NCBI RefSeq assembly: GCF_025465255.1
Contig: NZ_JAODNI010000141.1
Location: forward strand, 1 to 64,000
DNA: 64,000 nucleotides
DNA from: Pseudonocardia sp.
GTDB taxonomy: Bacteria > Actinomycetota > Actinomycetes > Mycobacteriales > Pseudonocardiaceae
Direction: 5' to 3'
Under the pieces are notes generated by a model. That model made no database searches. It saw only the letters and a list, made by a program, of their open reading frames with translations, and was not told the DNA's origin. This document shows, in pieces, positions 42,568 through 51,592 of this stretch. Position 1 is the first letter of the stretch. Each line of letters opens with the position of its first letter. The translations under genes were made by a program, and so were the position numbers.

Positions 42568-43056
42568 ATGGTCCCGGTGACCCGATTCTCGACGACCAAC
42601 GAGTCCGAGGCCGTCGTCGCGGCCGACCGCAGCAAGATCTGGGCGGTCCTCACCGATCCGGTGCTCCTACCTAAGCTGACCCCGCTGCTGCGGAGCATCG
42701 ACGCCGACGGCGACATCTGGCGCTGGCACATGATGCGCCTCGCCGTGCTCGGCGTCGGCATCACGCCGACGTTCACCGAGCGGATGCGGTTCGACGAGGG
42801 ACGGCGGATCGACTACACGCACGAGCCGCCCCCCGGCGTCTCCGAGTTCACCGGCGCCGAGGGCTGGTACGCCCTCGCCGACGCCCCGGGCGGGACGCGC
42901 CTCGGGATCAGCCTGACCCTGCACGTCGAGCTGCCGCTGTCCCGGCTCCTCACCCCGGCGGTGCTCGCCGTCATGAACGCGACGCTGCAGCGCACCGGGG
43001 ACCGGTTCACCGCCAACCTGCTGCGGCACCTCGGGGCCGAGGAGGTCGTCGGCTGA
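42568..43056 (+). CDS. SRPBCC-family protein
   Basis: A 162-residue START/SRPBCC-like ligand-binding protein: an N-terminal strand-helix unit (SEAVVAADRSKIWAVLTDPV, about 12-31), beta strands through the middle (IDYTHEPPPGVSEFTGAEGW), and a long C-terminal helix ending FTANLLRHLGAEE. These form a hydrophobic cavity and bind lipids, polyketides or aromatic compounds. Ligand unknown. It is 106 bases before the P450 gene on the same strand, and a functional link is possible. Start ATG 42568; GTG 42577 is the alternative. Confidence 0.72.
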   Translation: MVPVTRFSTTNESEAVVAADRSKIWAVLTDPVLLPKLTPLLRSIDADGDIWRWHMMRLAVLGVGITPTFTERMRFDEGRRIDYTHEPPPGVSEFTGAEGWYALADAPGGTRLGISLTLHVELPLSRLLTPAVLAVMNATLQRTGDRFTANLLRHLGAEEVVG

Positions 43057-43162
43057 CTCCGGCGCCCCGGCCTTCAGCGCCTTCTCAGGCCCGGCGCCGC
43101 CACACCCGTCGACCTTGTGTGAGAGTCGGCTATCGGAAGCGCATCCGACGTCGGGAGGTCCC

Positions 43163-44356
43163 ATGACCGGGACGACAGCACCACCGATCCACATGCAGCG
43201 CGACGAGTTCGACCCCGTACCGGAGGTGGCCGCGCTGCGGGAGACCGAAGGGGTCCGGCGCGTCGACACCACATTCGGGCCCGCCTGGATGGTCACCCGC
43301 TTCGCCGACATCCGGGAGGTGCTCGGCGACGCCGCCCGGTTCAGCACGGCCCGGCGGCTCGTCTTCCGCCCGGCCGGCGCCCCGGAGCTGAGCGCGGAGG
43401 AGATCGCGGAGCTGCGCGCGGGCAACCTGCTCGCCTTCGACCCGCCCGAGCACACCCGGCTGCGGAAGATGCTCACCCCGGAGTTCACCCTGCGCCGCAT
43501 GCGCAGGCTCGAACCGCGTATCCGCGAGATCGTGGACGAGCACCTCGACGCGATGGAACGCACGGGACCGCCCGCGGACCTGGTCGCGGACTTCGCGCTG
43601 CCGGTGCCGTCGCTGGTGATCTGCGAGCTGCTCGGCGTGCCGTACTCGGATCGCGAGGGCTTCCAGGCGCGGACGGGCCGGCTGCTCGACCTGTCCCTCC
43701 CGATGGACGAGCGCATGGAGGTCCAGCGGGAGAGCCGGGACTACATGGCCGAGCTCGTCGCCCGCACGCAGGCCGATCCGGGCGAGGAGCTGCTCGGGAT
43801 GCTCGTGCGCAAGCACGGCGACCAGGTCAGCACCGACGAGCTGATCGGGATCGCCGGCCTGCTGCTGATCGCCGGGCACGAGACGACGTCGAACATGCTG
43901 GGTCTCGGCACGCTCGCGCTGCTGCGCCATCCGGATCAGCTCGCGCTGGTCCGGGACGACGCGGCGGCGGTCGGGCCCGCGGTGGAGGAGCTCCTGCGCT
44001 GGCTGAGCATCGTCCACTCCGGGACGACGAAGACCACGACCACCGAGGTCGAGATCGCCGGGCAGGTCATCCCGGAGGGCGAGACGATCCTGTGCGCCCT
44101 GCCCGCGGGCAACCGGGACCCCGGGCTCGTCGAGGACCCGGACCGGCTCGACGTCCGCCGCGGCGCGATCGGTCACGTCGCGTTCGGGCACGGCGTGCAC
44201 CACTGCCTCGGCGCGCCGCTGGCGCGGATGGAGATGCAGATCGCCTTCCCCGCGCTGCTGCGCCGGTTCCCGGATCTCGCCCCGGCGTCCGACGAGGCGC
44301 GGTTCCGCTCGTTCCACGTCGTCTACGGCATGGAGACCCTGCCCGTGACCTGGTGA
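43163..44356 (+). CDS. cytochrome P450 (intact)
   Basis: A 397-residue soluble bacterial P450. I-helix oxygen-binding motif LLLIAGHETTSNMLG (about 230-244), K-helix ExxR in VEELLRW (about 276), and haem-ligand loop FGHGVHHCLGAPLARME (about 340-356) with the axial Cys. FDPPEHTRLRKMLTPEF (about 92-108) is the C-helix region. Length and motifs are complete. The substrate is unknown. ATG 43163 is preceded by GGGAGG with a 4-base spacer. A hairpin follows. A candidate electron donor, the ferredoxin-reductase-like protein at 34075, is not adjacent, and no ferredoxin gene is nearby. Confidence 0.92.
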   Translation: MTGTTAPPIHMQRDEFDPVPEVAALRETEGVRRVDTTFGPAWMVTRFADIREVLGDAARFSTARRLVFRPAGAPELSAEEIAELRAGNLLAFDPPEHTRLRKMLTPEFTLRRMRRLEPRIREIVDEHLDAMERTGPPADLVADFALPVPSLVICELLGVPYSDREGFQARTGRLLDLSLPMDERMEVQRESRDYMAELVARTQADPGEELLGMLVRKHGDQVSTDELIGIAGLLLIAGHETTSNMLGLGTLALLRHPDQLALVRDDAAAVGPAVEELLRWLSIVHSGTTKTTTTEVEIAGQVIPEGETILCALPAGNRDPGLVEDPDRLDVRRGAIGHVAFGHGVHHCLGAPLARMEMQIAFPALLRRFPDLAPASDEARFRSFHVVYGMETLPVTW

Positions 44357-44378
44357 CCGCCGCTCCCCGACACGCACA

Positions 44379-44414
44379 CGGCCGGACCGGACGCGGGTGC
44401 GTCCGGCCCGGCCG
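44379..44414. terminator. 16-bp hairpin between convergent P450 and alcohol dehydrogenase genes
   Basis: Arms 44379-44394 and 44399-44414 pair at 15 of 16 positions around the loop GGGT. It can end transcription from both sides. Confidence 0.8.
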
Positions 44415-44438
44415 AGGCGGTGCGGGGGTGAGTGGTGG

Positions 44439-45551
44439 CTAGTGCTCGTGCACCATCACGCCGCGGATGTTCTTCCCGTTGAGCAGGTCGTCGTAGCCCT
44501 CGTTGACCTGCTCGAGGGTGTAGGTCCGGGTGATCAGCTCGTCGAGCTTGAGGTCACCGGACTGGTAGAGCCCGAGGATCTTCGGGATGTCGACGGTCGG
44601 GTTGCAGTCGCCGAACAGGGCGCCCTTCACCGTCTTCTTGAACAGCGTCATGATCGAGCCCGGGAGCTGGACGTTGTTGATGTCCAGCCGGTTCAGACCC
44701 GTCAGGACGACGGTGCCGCCCTTGCCGGTGGCGTTGAACGCGCCGGTGACGATCTCCTCGACCACCAGGCCGGCGGTGACGATCGTCTTGTCCGCGCCGT
44801 TGCCGTTGGTCATGGCGCGGGCCAGGTCACCGGCCTCCTCGGCGGTGGCGACGGCGTGCGTGGCGCCGAGCTCCATCGCCTTCTCCCGCTTGTTCTGCAG
44901 CGGGTCGATCGCGATGAGGTTCTTCGCGCCGGCGTAGCGGGCGCCCTGTACGGCGTTGATGCCGATGCCGCCGATGCCGGAGACGATGACCGTCTCGCCC
45001 GGCTGGACGTCCGCGGCGTTGACCGCGGAACCCCACCCGGTCGGGACACCGCAGCCGACCAGCACGGCCTTGTCCAGCGGCAGGTCGTCGTCGACCTTGA
45101 CCACGGAGTTCTGGTGGATGGTGTTGTACTGGCTGAAGGTGCCCAGCATGCACATCGAGCCGTACTTGCCCTTGGGCCCGCTCAGCGGCCAGCGGTCCCC
45201 GGGCAGGTAGCCCTCGAGGATGGTCGCGCCCATGTCGCAGATGGCCTGCTGGCCGGTGGCGCACCACCGGCAGACGCCGCAGTTCGGGATGAAGGAACAG
45301 ACGACGTGGTCACCAGGGGCGACGCGGGTGACCCCCTCGCCGACCTCCTCGATGATCCCCGCGCCCTCGTGGCCCAGCACCATCGGGAGCCGGGCCTCCA
45401 TGTCGCCGTGCGAGATGTGCACGTCGGAGTGGCAGAGACCCGCGTAGGTGTAGCGGATGAGCACCTCGCCGGCCTTGGGGCCGTCGAGCTCCAGCTCCTC
45501 GATCTCGATCGGCTTGCCGGTCTCGTAGACGACTGCGGCCTTGGTCTTCAC
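44439..45551 (-). CDS. NDMA-dependent-type alcohol dehydrogenase (zinc, MDR family)
   Basis: A 370-residue class III-like enzyme. Zinc ligands: AGLCHSDVHI (about 37) and VLGHEGAGIIEEVGEG (about 60); structural zinc site PNCGVCRWCATGQQAICDMG (about 86-105); coenzyme motif VSGIGGIGINAVQGARYAGA (about 186-205). The overall match is to actinobacterial nicotinoprotein alcohol dehydrogenases that keep NAD bound. It would oxidise small alcohols. GTG 45551 is chosen because GAGGAG lies 8 bases upstream. The BVMO locus is 7 kb away, so a shared ketone/alcohol pathway is possible but not shown. Confidence 0.88.
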   Translation of the reverse strand: MKTKAAVVYETGKPIEIEELELDGPKAGEVLIRYTYAGLCHSDVHISHGDMEARLPMVLGHEGAGIIEEVGEGVTRVAPGDHVVCSFIPNCGVCRWCATGQQAICDMGATILEGYLPGDRWPLSGPKGKYGSMCMLGTFSQYNTIHQNSVVKVDDDLPLDKAVLVGCGVPTGWGSAVNAADVQPGETVIVSGIGGIGINAVQGARYAGAKNLIAIDPLQNKREKAMELGATHAVATAEEAGDLARAMTNGNGADKTIVTAGLVVEEIVTGAFNATGKGGTVVLTGLNRLDINNVQLPGSIMTLFKKTVKGALFGDCNPTVDIPKILGLYQSGDLKLDELITRTYTLEQVNEGYDDLLNGKNIRGVMVHEH

Positions 45552-45650
45552 GAATGTGACTCCTCGTCGTTGTGGAGTGGACACGCTGTCCGGGTGGACG
45601 CCGGACCGGCGCGGGGCGGGGGCACCCCCACGGGCCGACGGATCACTTGA

Positions 45651-47057
45651 CTATGGCGCGTCGCGTCGCGTAGTGACTGTTGCATATGTGGACACTTCCC
45701 GCGAGGATTGGCGCCGGGTGACCACGACGCCCACGGCCACCACCGCCAAGGCGATCACCGCGGTCATGATCAGGTCGAACCGCGAGCCGGCCCGCAGCGC
45801 CATGTAGACCAGCATCAACGGGATCACGACGATCACCGCCCAGGTCAGGACGGGGTAGGCCCACATCCGGACCGGCATCGCGCTGCCGTCCTCGTCGAGC
45901 TTGCGCCGCAGCCGCAGCTGCGACACCGCGATCACCAGGTAGACGAGCAGGGCGATCGCGCCGGACGTCGCGAGCAGCGTCGTGAACACCGCCTCCGGGA
46001 AGACGTAGTTCGCGATCACCGCGAGGAACCCGACGATCGTCGACGCGAGCACGGCGATCCGCGGCACCCCTTCCCGGGTCGTGTGCATGACGGCGGCCGG
46101 CGCCTGGCCGCGGCGGCCGAGCGAGTAGATCATCCGCGACGCCGTGTAGAGCGCCGAGTTGAGGCAGCTCGCGACCGCGACGAGCACCACGATGTCCACG
46201 ATCGCCTTCGCCCCGGGGATGCCGATGGCGTCGAGCGCGGACTGGTAGGAGCCGTTCTCGGCGAGCCCCGGGCTGTTCCACGGCACCAGCGCGACGACGA
46301 GCAGGATCGACGCCAGGTAGAACACCGAGATCCGCCAGATCACCGAGCGGGTCGCCTTGCCGATCTTCTCCGCGGGGTTCTCGGACTCGGCCGCCGCGAT
46401 CGTCACGATCTCGGTGCCCATGAAGCTGAACATCGTGACGAGCACGGCGGCGACCACGGCGCCGAAGCCGTGGGGCAGGAAGCCGCCCTGGTCGTAGAGC
46501 CGCGAGACCCCGCTGACGTCGCTGCCGGGCAGGACGCCGAGCACCGCCAGCACACCGATCACGATGAACGCGACGATCGCGACCACCTTGAGCAGCGCGA
46601 ACCAGAACTCGAACTCGCCGTAGTTCGCGACGCTGAACAGGTTGGTCACCGTGAGCAGGACCGTGATGATCAACGCCCAGGTCCACTGCGGGACCGAGGT
46701 GACCCAGGAGTTCAGGATCGTTGCGGCCGCCGTCGCCTCGACGGGGATCACCAGCACCCAGAACCACCAGTACAACCAGCCGACGCTGAACCCTGCCCAC
46801 GGGCCGATGGCCCGGTCCGCGTAGGTGGAGAACGACCCGGAGTCCGGTGTCGCCGCCGCCATCTCCCCCAGCATCCGCATCACCAGGATCACGAGCAGCC
46901 CCGCGAACGCGTAGGCGATGATCACGCCCGGCCCCGCCGAGGCGATCGCGGTGCCGGAGCCGACGAACAGCCCGGCCCCGATCACCCCCGCGATACTGAT
47001 CATGGTGACGTGCCGGTTCTTCAGTCCGGAGCTGAGCGCGGTTCCCGCCTCTGCCAT
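45651..47057 (-). CDS. amino acid permease (APC family, GabP/AnsP-like)
   Basis: A 468-residue transporter with 12 membrane segments. The start LKNRHVTMISIAGVIGAGLF is the APC-family signature for the first transmembrane segment, followed by SGTAIASAGPGVIIAYAF and MLGEMAAATPDSGSFSTYAD. The E-rich segment FMGTEIVTIAAAESENPAEK (about 220-239) marks the amino-acid-transporter subgroup. The substrate is probably an amino acid such as GABA, asparagine or a basic amino acid. ATG at 47057 has GAGGGA a few bases upstream. A 9-bp palindrome lies 40 bases upstream. Confidence 0.88.
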   Translation of the reverse strand: MAEAGTALSSGLKNRHVTMISIAGVIGAGLFVGSGTAIASAGPGVIIAYAFAGLLVILVMRMLGEMAAATPDSGSFSTYADRAIGPWAGFSVGWLYWWFWVLVIPVEATAAATILNSWVTSVPQWTWALIITVLLTVTNLFSVANYGEFEFWFALLKVVAIVAFIVIGVLAVLGVLPGSDVSGVSRLYDQGGFLPHGFGAVVAAVLVTMFSFMGTEIVTIAAAESENPAEKIGKATRSVIWRISVFYLASILLVVALVPWNSPGLAENGSYQSALDAIGIPGAKAIVDIVVLVAVASCLNSALYTASRMIYSLGRRGQAPAAVMHTTREGVPRIAVLASTIVGFLAVIANYVFPEAVFTTLLATSGAIALLVYLVIAVSQLRLRRKLDEDGSAMPVRMWAYPVLTWAVIVVIPLMLVYMALRAGSRFDLIMTAVIALAVVAVGVVVTRRQSSREVSTYATVTTRRDAP

Positions 47058-47096
47058 CTGTGGTCCCTCCACCTTCTGCGTTCCACCCGGGTCGCG

Positions 47097-47117
47097 GGTG
47101 TGACGCATCGTCACACC
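47097..47117. promoter_or_regulatory. 9-bp perfect inverted repeat upstream of permease
   Basis: GGTGTGACG (47097-47105), CAT, then CGTCACACC (47109-47117). The TGTGAC-n-GTCACA form resembles GntR- or Crp-type sites. It may instead be a terminator for the HAD gene upstream. No regulator is encoded next to it. Confidence 0.45.
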
Positions 47118-47148
47118 GTCGGGTCACGGTCGCAGCCGGGGGTAGGGC

Positions 47149-47799
47149 TCAGGGCCTCGCGGCGAGCACGAGGCCGTCGGGCTCCGGGCGCACCTGCGTC
47201 AGCGACTCGAGCACGGCGTGCGCGTCGCCGAGATCGCCGGCCGGGAACGTGGTGGTCACCGCGACGACGGCGGCGCCTGCCGCCCGCCCGGAGGCGACGC
47301 CGGCGGGCGCGTCCTCCAGCACGGCGCAGTCCGCCGCCGGCACCCCGAGCGCCTCCGCCCCGAGCCGGTAGCACTCGGGATCGGGCTTCCCGTGCCGCAC
47401 CCGCTCGGCCGTGATCATCACCGTGGGCAGGGGCAGGCCGGCGGCCGCCATCCGGGCGGTGACGAGCTCGACGCCGCAGGACGTCACCAGGGCCCACGGC
47501 AGCGCGTCCCGGCCGTCGAGGGCGGCGAGCAGCTCCGCCGCCCCGGGGCAGGCGACCACGCCGTCGAGGTCGGTGAGCTCCAGCCGTTTCAGCAGCGCCA
47601 CCGCGGCCGGCCGCTCCGCGGGCCCGACGAGCTCCGCGATCGTGTCCTCGCTGCGGCGGCCGTGGCACATCTCCAGCACGCGCTCCGGGTCGGCCCCGTA
47701 CTCCGCGGACCAGCGCCGCCAGCTGCGTTCCACCGCGGCCCCGGAGTGGACCAGGGTCCCGTCGACGTCGACCAGCAGCGCCGCACACTCGATCTTCAC
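47149..47799 (-). CDS. HAD-superfamily sugar-phosphate hydrolase
   Basis: A 216-residue HAD protein: LLVDVDGTLVHSGAAVERSW with the Asp pair (about D10/D12), VTSCGVELVTARMAAAGL (motif II, about 113), RVRHGKPDPECYRLGAEALG with the motif-III Lys (about 140), and AVLEDAPAGVASGRAAGA (motif IV, about 167). The beta-phosphoglucomutase/sugar-phosphatase-like branch is the closest likeness. The GTG start at 47799 is chosen because it opens the domain; upstream residues are non-homologous. It lies 50 bases after the ABC-exporter stop and could be read from that operon. Confidence 0.82.
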   Translation of the reverse strand: MKIECAALLVDVDGTLVHSGAAVERSWRRWSAEYGADPERVLEMCHGRRSEDTIAELVGPAERPAAVALLKRLELTDLDGVVACPGAAELLAALDGRDALPWALVTSCGVELVTARMAAAGLPLPTVMITAERVRHGKPDPECYRLGAEALGVPAADCAVLEDAPAGVASGRAAGAAVVAVTTTFPAGDLGDAHAVLESLTQVRPEPDGLVLAARP

Positions 47800-47849
47800 C
47801 GGGGCCAGTCCGCCGCGCCGCGCCCGGCCCGGCAGGACGTCCACGGCCC

Positions 47850-49847
47850 TTACTCCGGGTCCGCCACCGCTCCCGCGAACTGGGCGTTGTAGAGGGCGTA
47901 GTACGCGCCGCGTGCGGCCAGCAGCTCCTCGTGCGTGCCCTGCTCCACGATCCGCCCGGACTCCATGACCAGGATCAGGTTCGCGTCCCGGATCGTGGAG
48001 AGCCGGTGGGCGATCACGAAGCTGGTGCGGTCCGTGCGCAGGGCGGCCATCGCCCGCTGGACCAGCACCTCGGTGCGGGTGTCGACGGAGCTGGTGGCCT
48101 CGTCGAGGATCAGCAGCGACGGATCGGCGAGGAACGCCCGCGCGATCGTGATCAGCTGCTTCTCCCCCGCGCTGACGTTGCTGCCCTCCTCGTCGATCAC
48201 GGTGTCGTAGCCGTCCGGGAGGCTGCGGACGAACCGGTCCACGTACGTCGCCCGCGCGGCGGCGAGGAGCTGCTCCTCGGTGGCGTCCGGGTTGCCATAG
48301 GCGATGTTGTCCCGGATGGTGCCGCCGAAGAGCCAGGTGTCCTGCAGGACCATCCCGATGCCGGAGCGCAGGTCCCGCCGGGTCATGGCGGCGATGTCCA
48401 CGCCGTCGAGGGTGATCCGGCCGGCGTCCAGCTCGTAGAACCGCAGGATCAGGTTGACCAGGGTCGTCTTGCCGGCCCCCGTCGGGCCGACGATGGCGAC
48501 GGTCTGGCCCGGCTCCGCGACGAGCGACAGGTCGTCGATCAGCGGGGTGTCCGGCAGGTACCGGAACGCGACGTGCTCGAACGCCACCCGCCCGCGGCGC
48601 TCGGTCCGCACCTGCGGCGCAGCCGGGTCCGGGCGCTGCTCGTCGGCGTCCAGCAGCTCGAACACCCGCTCCGCGGACGCGACGCCGGACTGCAGCAGGT
48701 TCGCCATCGACGCAGCCTGGGTCAGCGGCTGGGTGAACTGGCGCGAGTACTGGATGAACGCCTGGACGTCGCCGAGGCTCATCGAGCCCGACGCCACGCG
48801 CAGCCCGCCGATCACCGCGACCAGCACGTAGTTCAGGTTCCCGATGAACATCATCGACGGCATGATGATCCCGGAGATGAACTGGGCGCGGAAGCTCGCG
48901 TCGAACAGCTTCTCGTTCTTCTCCGTGAAGCTCTGCTCCACCTCCGAGCGCCGGCCGAACACCCGCACCAGCTCGTGCCCGGTGAACGCCTCCTCGATGT
49001 GCCCGTTCAGCGCGCCGGTGTTGCGCCACTGCGCCACGAACTGCTTCTGCGAGCGCTTCGCGATGGCCTGGGTCAGCCACAGCGACACCGGGATCGTGAT
49101 CAGCGCGATCAGCGACAGCAGCGGCGAGACCACGAACATCATCGCCAGCACGCCGAAGACCGTGAGCACGGACGTGAGCAGCTGACTCATGGTCTGCTGC
49201 AGGCTCTGCGAGACGTTGTCGATGTCGTTGGTGACGCGGCTGAGCACCTCGCCGCGCTGCTGGCCGTCGAAGTAGCGCAGCGGCAGCCGGTTGATCTTGT
49301 CCTCGACGTCCCGGCGCATCGTGAAGATCGTCCGCTGCACGATGCCGTTGAGCAGGTAGCCCTGAAGGTAGCCGAACACCGCGGCGCCGAGGTAGATCGC
49401 CATGACGCCGAGCAGCACCAGGCCGAGGGCGCGGAAGTCGATCCCCACGCCCGGGACCACGTGCTGCGCCTCGATCACGTTGGCGACCGTCTCGTTGCCC
49501 GACGCCCGCGCCCCGGCGGCGGCCTGCTCCGCGGTGAGCCCGGCCGGGAGCTGCCGGCCGATGATGCCGGCGAAGATCAGGTCCGTGGCCTGGCCGAGGA
49601 TCTTCGGGCCGACCACGTTGAGCGCCACGCTGACGACGCCGAGGACGATCACGGCGAGCACGCCGAGCCGCTCCGGCGCGAGCAGGCCGGCGAGCCGCTT
49701 CGCCGAGGGACCGAAGGTCGACGCCTTCTCCGCCGGCTGCCCGGCACCGGCCCACGGCGGTCCCCCGCCACGGCGGGCGTTCGCCATGCCGCGGGCGGCC
49801 TGGACGGTGTCCGCGTCCTGCCGGGGCTTTCCGGTGGTGGTACTCAC
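47850..49847 (-). CDS. ABC exporter half-transporter, subunit B
   Basis: A 665-residue protein: Arg/Gly-rich N-terminus, six membrane helices (about 55-370), then an NBD. Walker A GPTGAGKTTL (about 445), Q-loop in GMVLQDTWLFGGTIRDNI, Walker B LLILDEATSSVD with the catalytic Glu, and H-loop VIAHRLSTI. The signature motif is degenerate, NVSAGEKQ in place of L-S-G-G-Q. With the partner gene (start GTG overlapping its stop by 4 bases) it should form a heterodimeric exporter with one consensus and one degenerate ATP site. A TetR regulator heads the operon, so a drug or lipid substrate is likely. A long extracytoplasmic loop (about 75-115) is unusual. Confidence 0.9.
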   Translation of the reverse strand: MSTTTGKPRQDADTVQAARGMANARRGGGPPWAGAGQPAEKASTFGPSAKRLAGLLAPERLGVLAVIVLGVVSVALNVVGPKILGQATDLIFAGIIGRQLPAGLTAEQAAAGARASGNETVANVIEAQHVVPGVGIDFRALGLVLLGVMAIYLGAAVFGYLQGYLLNGIVQRTIFTMRRDVEDKINRLPLRYFDGQQRGEVLSRVTNDIDNVSQSLQQTMSQLLTSVLTVFGVLAMMFVVSPLLSLIALITIPVSLWLTQAIAKRSQKQFVAQWRNTGALNGHIEEAFTGHELVRVFGRRSEVEQSFTEKNEKLFDASFRAQFISGIIMPSMMFIGNLNYVLVAVIGGLRVASGSMSLGDVQAFIQYSRQFTQPLTQAASMANLLQSGVASAERVFELLDADEQRPDPAAPQVRTERRGRVAFEHVAFRYLPDTPLIDDLSLVAEPGQTVAIVGPTGAGKTTLVNLILRFYELDAGRITLDGVDIAAMTRRDLRSGIGMVLQDTWLFGGTIRDNIAYGNPDATEEQLLAAARATYVDRFVRSLPDGYDTVIDEEGSNVSAGEKQLITIARAFLADPSLLILDEATSSVDTRTEVLVQRAMAALRTDRTSFVIAHRLSTIRDANLILVMESGRIVEQGTHEELLAARGAYYALYNAQFAGAVADPE

Positions 49848-51592
49848 GCCACGGCCTCCGCGCTGAGCTGGGACTCGACGATCTCGACGTAGGTCGGGCA
49901 GGTCTCGAGCAGCTGCTCGTGCCGCCCGATGCCGACGACCGCCCCGTCGTCGAGCACGACGATCTGGTCCGCGTCCCGGATGGTCGACACCCGCTGCGCG
50001 ACGATCACCACGGTCGCGTCCGCGGTGACCGGCCGCAGCGCCGCCCGCAGCCGGGCGTCCGTGGTCAGGTCGAGCGCGGAGAACGAGTCGTCGAACAGGT
50101 AGATCTCGGGGTCGCGGACCAGGGCCCGAGCGATCGCCAGGCGCTGCCGCTGGCCGCCGGAGACGTTCGTGCCGCCCTGGGAGATCGGCGAGTCCAGGCC
50201 GCCGTTGTTGTCGTCGCGAGCCATCGCCCGGACGAACTCCTCGCCCTGGGCGATGCGCAGCGCGGCCCACAGCTCGTCGTCGGTCGCGTCCGGGTTGCCG
50301 TAGCGGAGGTTGCTGGCGACGGTCCCCGAGAACAGGTACGGCCGCTGCGGGACGAGGCCGATCCGCCGCCAGAGCTCCTCGGGGTCGAGCTCGCGGACGT
50401 CGACGCCGTCGACGGAGACGGAGCCGCCGGTGGCGTCGAACAGCCGGGGCACCATCGAGACCAGCGTGGTCTTGCCCGCCCCGGTGCTGCCGATGATCGC
50501 CGTGGTCCGCCCCGGCAGCGCCGTGAGGCTGACGTCCCGCAGGACGGGTGCGGCCGCACCGGGGTACCGGAAGGTCGTGTGGTCGAAGACGAGCCGGCCC
50601 TCCCGGCTGCCCGGCATGACGGGGCTCGACGGCGGCGACACGGACGACCCGGTGTCCAGGACCTCGGTGATCCGCTCCGCGCAGACCGCGGCGCGCGGGA
50701 TCATGATCGCCATGAAGGTCGCCATCATGACCGCCATCAGGATCTGCAGCAGGTAGGCCAGGAAGGCGGTGAGGGCCCCGATCTGCATCTGGCCCGCCTC
50801 GATGCGGGCCGCGCCGAACCAGAGCACGGCCACGCTGGACGCGTTGAGCACCAGCATGACGATCGGGAAGATCAGCGCCTGCAGCCGCCCGGCGGCCGTG
50901 GCGACCTCGGTGACCTCGGTGTTCGCGACGTCGAAGCGCGCGGTCTCGACGGGCTCCCGGACGAAGGCGCGGACCACCCGGATCCCCGTGATCTGCTCGC
51001 GCAGGATCCGGTTGACCGCGTCGATCCGGACCTGCATGAGCCGGAACTTCGGGACCATCCGCGCGATCACCAGGCCGATCGCGATCGCCAGCACCGGCAC
51101 GCTCACTGCCACCAGCCAGGACAGCCCGAGGTCCTCCTGCAGCGCCATGATCACGCCGCCGACGCACATGATCGGCGCGGCGACGAGCATCGTGCAGGAC
51201 ATCAGCACGAGCATCTGGACCTGCTGCACGTCGTTCGTGGTGCGGGTGATCAGCGACGGCGCGCCGAACCGGTTGACCTCGCGCGCGGAGAACTCGCCGA
51301 CCCGGTGGAACACCGCGGCCCGGACGTCCCGGCCGAAGCCCATACCCGTCCGCGAGCCGAAGTAGACCGCGACGATCGAGCAGAGGATCTGCACGAGCGT
51401 CACCAGCAGCATCCAGCCCCCGGTGCTCAGGATGTAACCGGTGTCCCCCTTCGCGATGCCCTGGTCGATGATGTCGGCGTTGAGGCTGGGCAGGTAGAGC
51501 GCGGCCATCGTCCCCACCAGCTGCAGGGCGACGACCATCAGCAACGGCCGGCTGTAGGGCTGCAGGTACTCCCGCAGCAGGCGGATCAACAT
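49844..51592 (-). CDS. ABC exporter half-transporter, subunit A
   Basis: A 582-residue half-transporter: six membrane helices (about 15-310), then an NBD. Walker A GSTGAGKTTL (about 375), Q-loop GLVPQRPYLFSGTVASNLRY, a canonical signature NVSGGQRQRLAIARAL. The Walker B reads IYLFDDSFSALD, with Asp where the catalytic Glu should be, and the H-loop reads VIVAQRVSTI, with Gln for His. Its own ATP site is therefore the degenerate one, matched by the partner's altered signature. ATG at 51592 overlaps the TetR stop by 7 bases. It acts as heterodimer with the 47850 product, exporting an unknown hydrophobic compound. Confidence 0.9.
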   Translation of the reverse strand: MLIRLLREYLQPYSRPLLMVVALQLVGTMAALYLPSLNADIIDQGIAKGDTGYILSTGGWMLLVTLVQILCSIVAVYFGSRTGMGFGRDVRAAVFHRVGEFSAREVNRFGAPSLITRTTNDVQQVQMLVLMSCTMLVAAPIMCVGGVIMALQEDLGLSWLVAVSVPVLAIAIGLVIARMVPKFRLMQVRIDAVNRILREQITGIRVVRAFVREPVETARFDVANTEVTEVATAAGRLQALIFPIVMLVLNASSVAVLWFGAARIEAGQMQIGALTAFLAYLLQILMAVMMATFMAIMIPRAAVCAERITEVLDTGSSVSPPSSPVMPGSREGRLVFDHTTFRYPGAAAPVLRDVSLTALPGRTTAIIGSTGAGKTTLVSMVPRLFDATGGSVSVDGVDVRELDPEELWRRIGLVPQRPYLFSGTVASNLRYGNPDATDDELWAALRIAQGEEFVRAMARDDNNGGLDSPISQGGTNVSGGQRQRLAIARALVRDPEIYLFDDSFSALDLTTDARLRAALRPVTADATVVIVAQRVSTIRDADQIVVLDDGAVVGIGRHEQLLETCPTYVEIVESQLSAEAVA

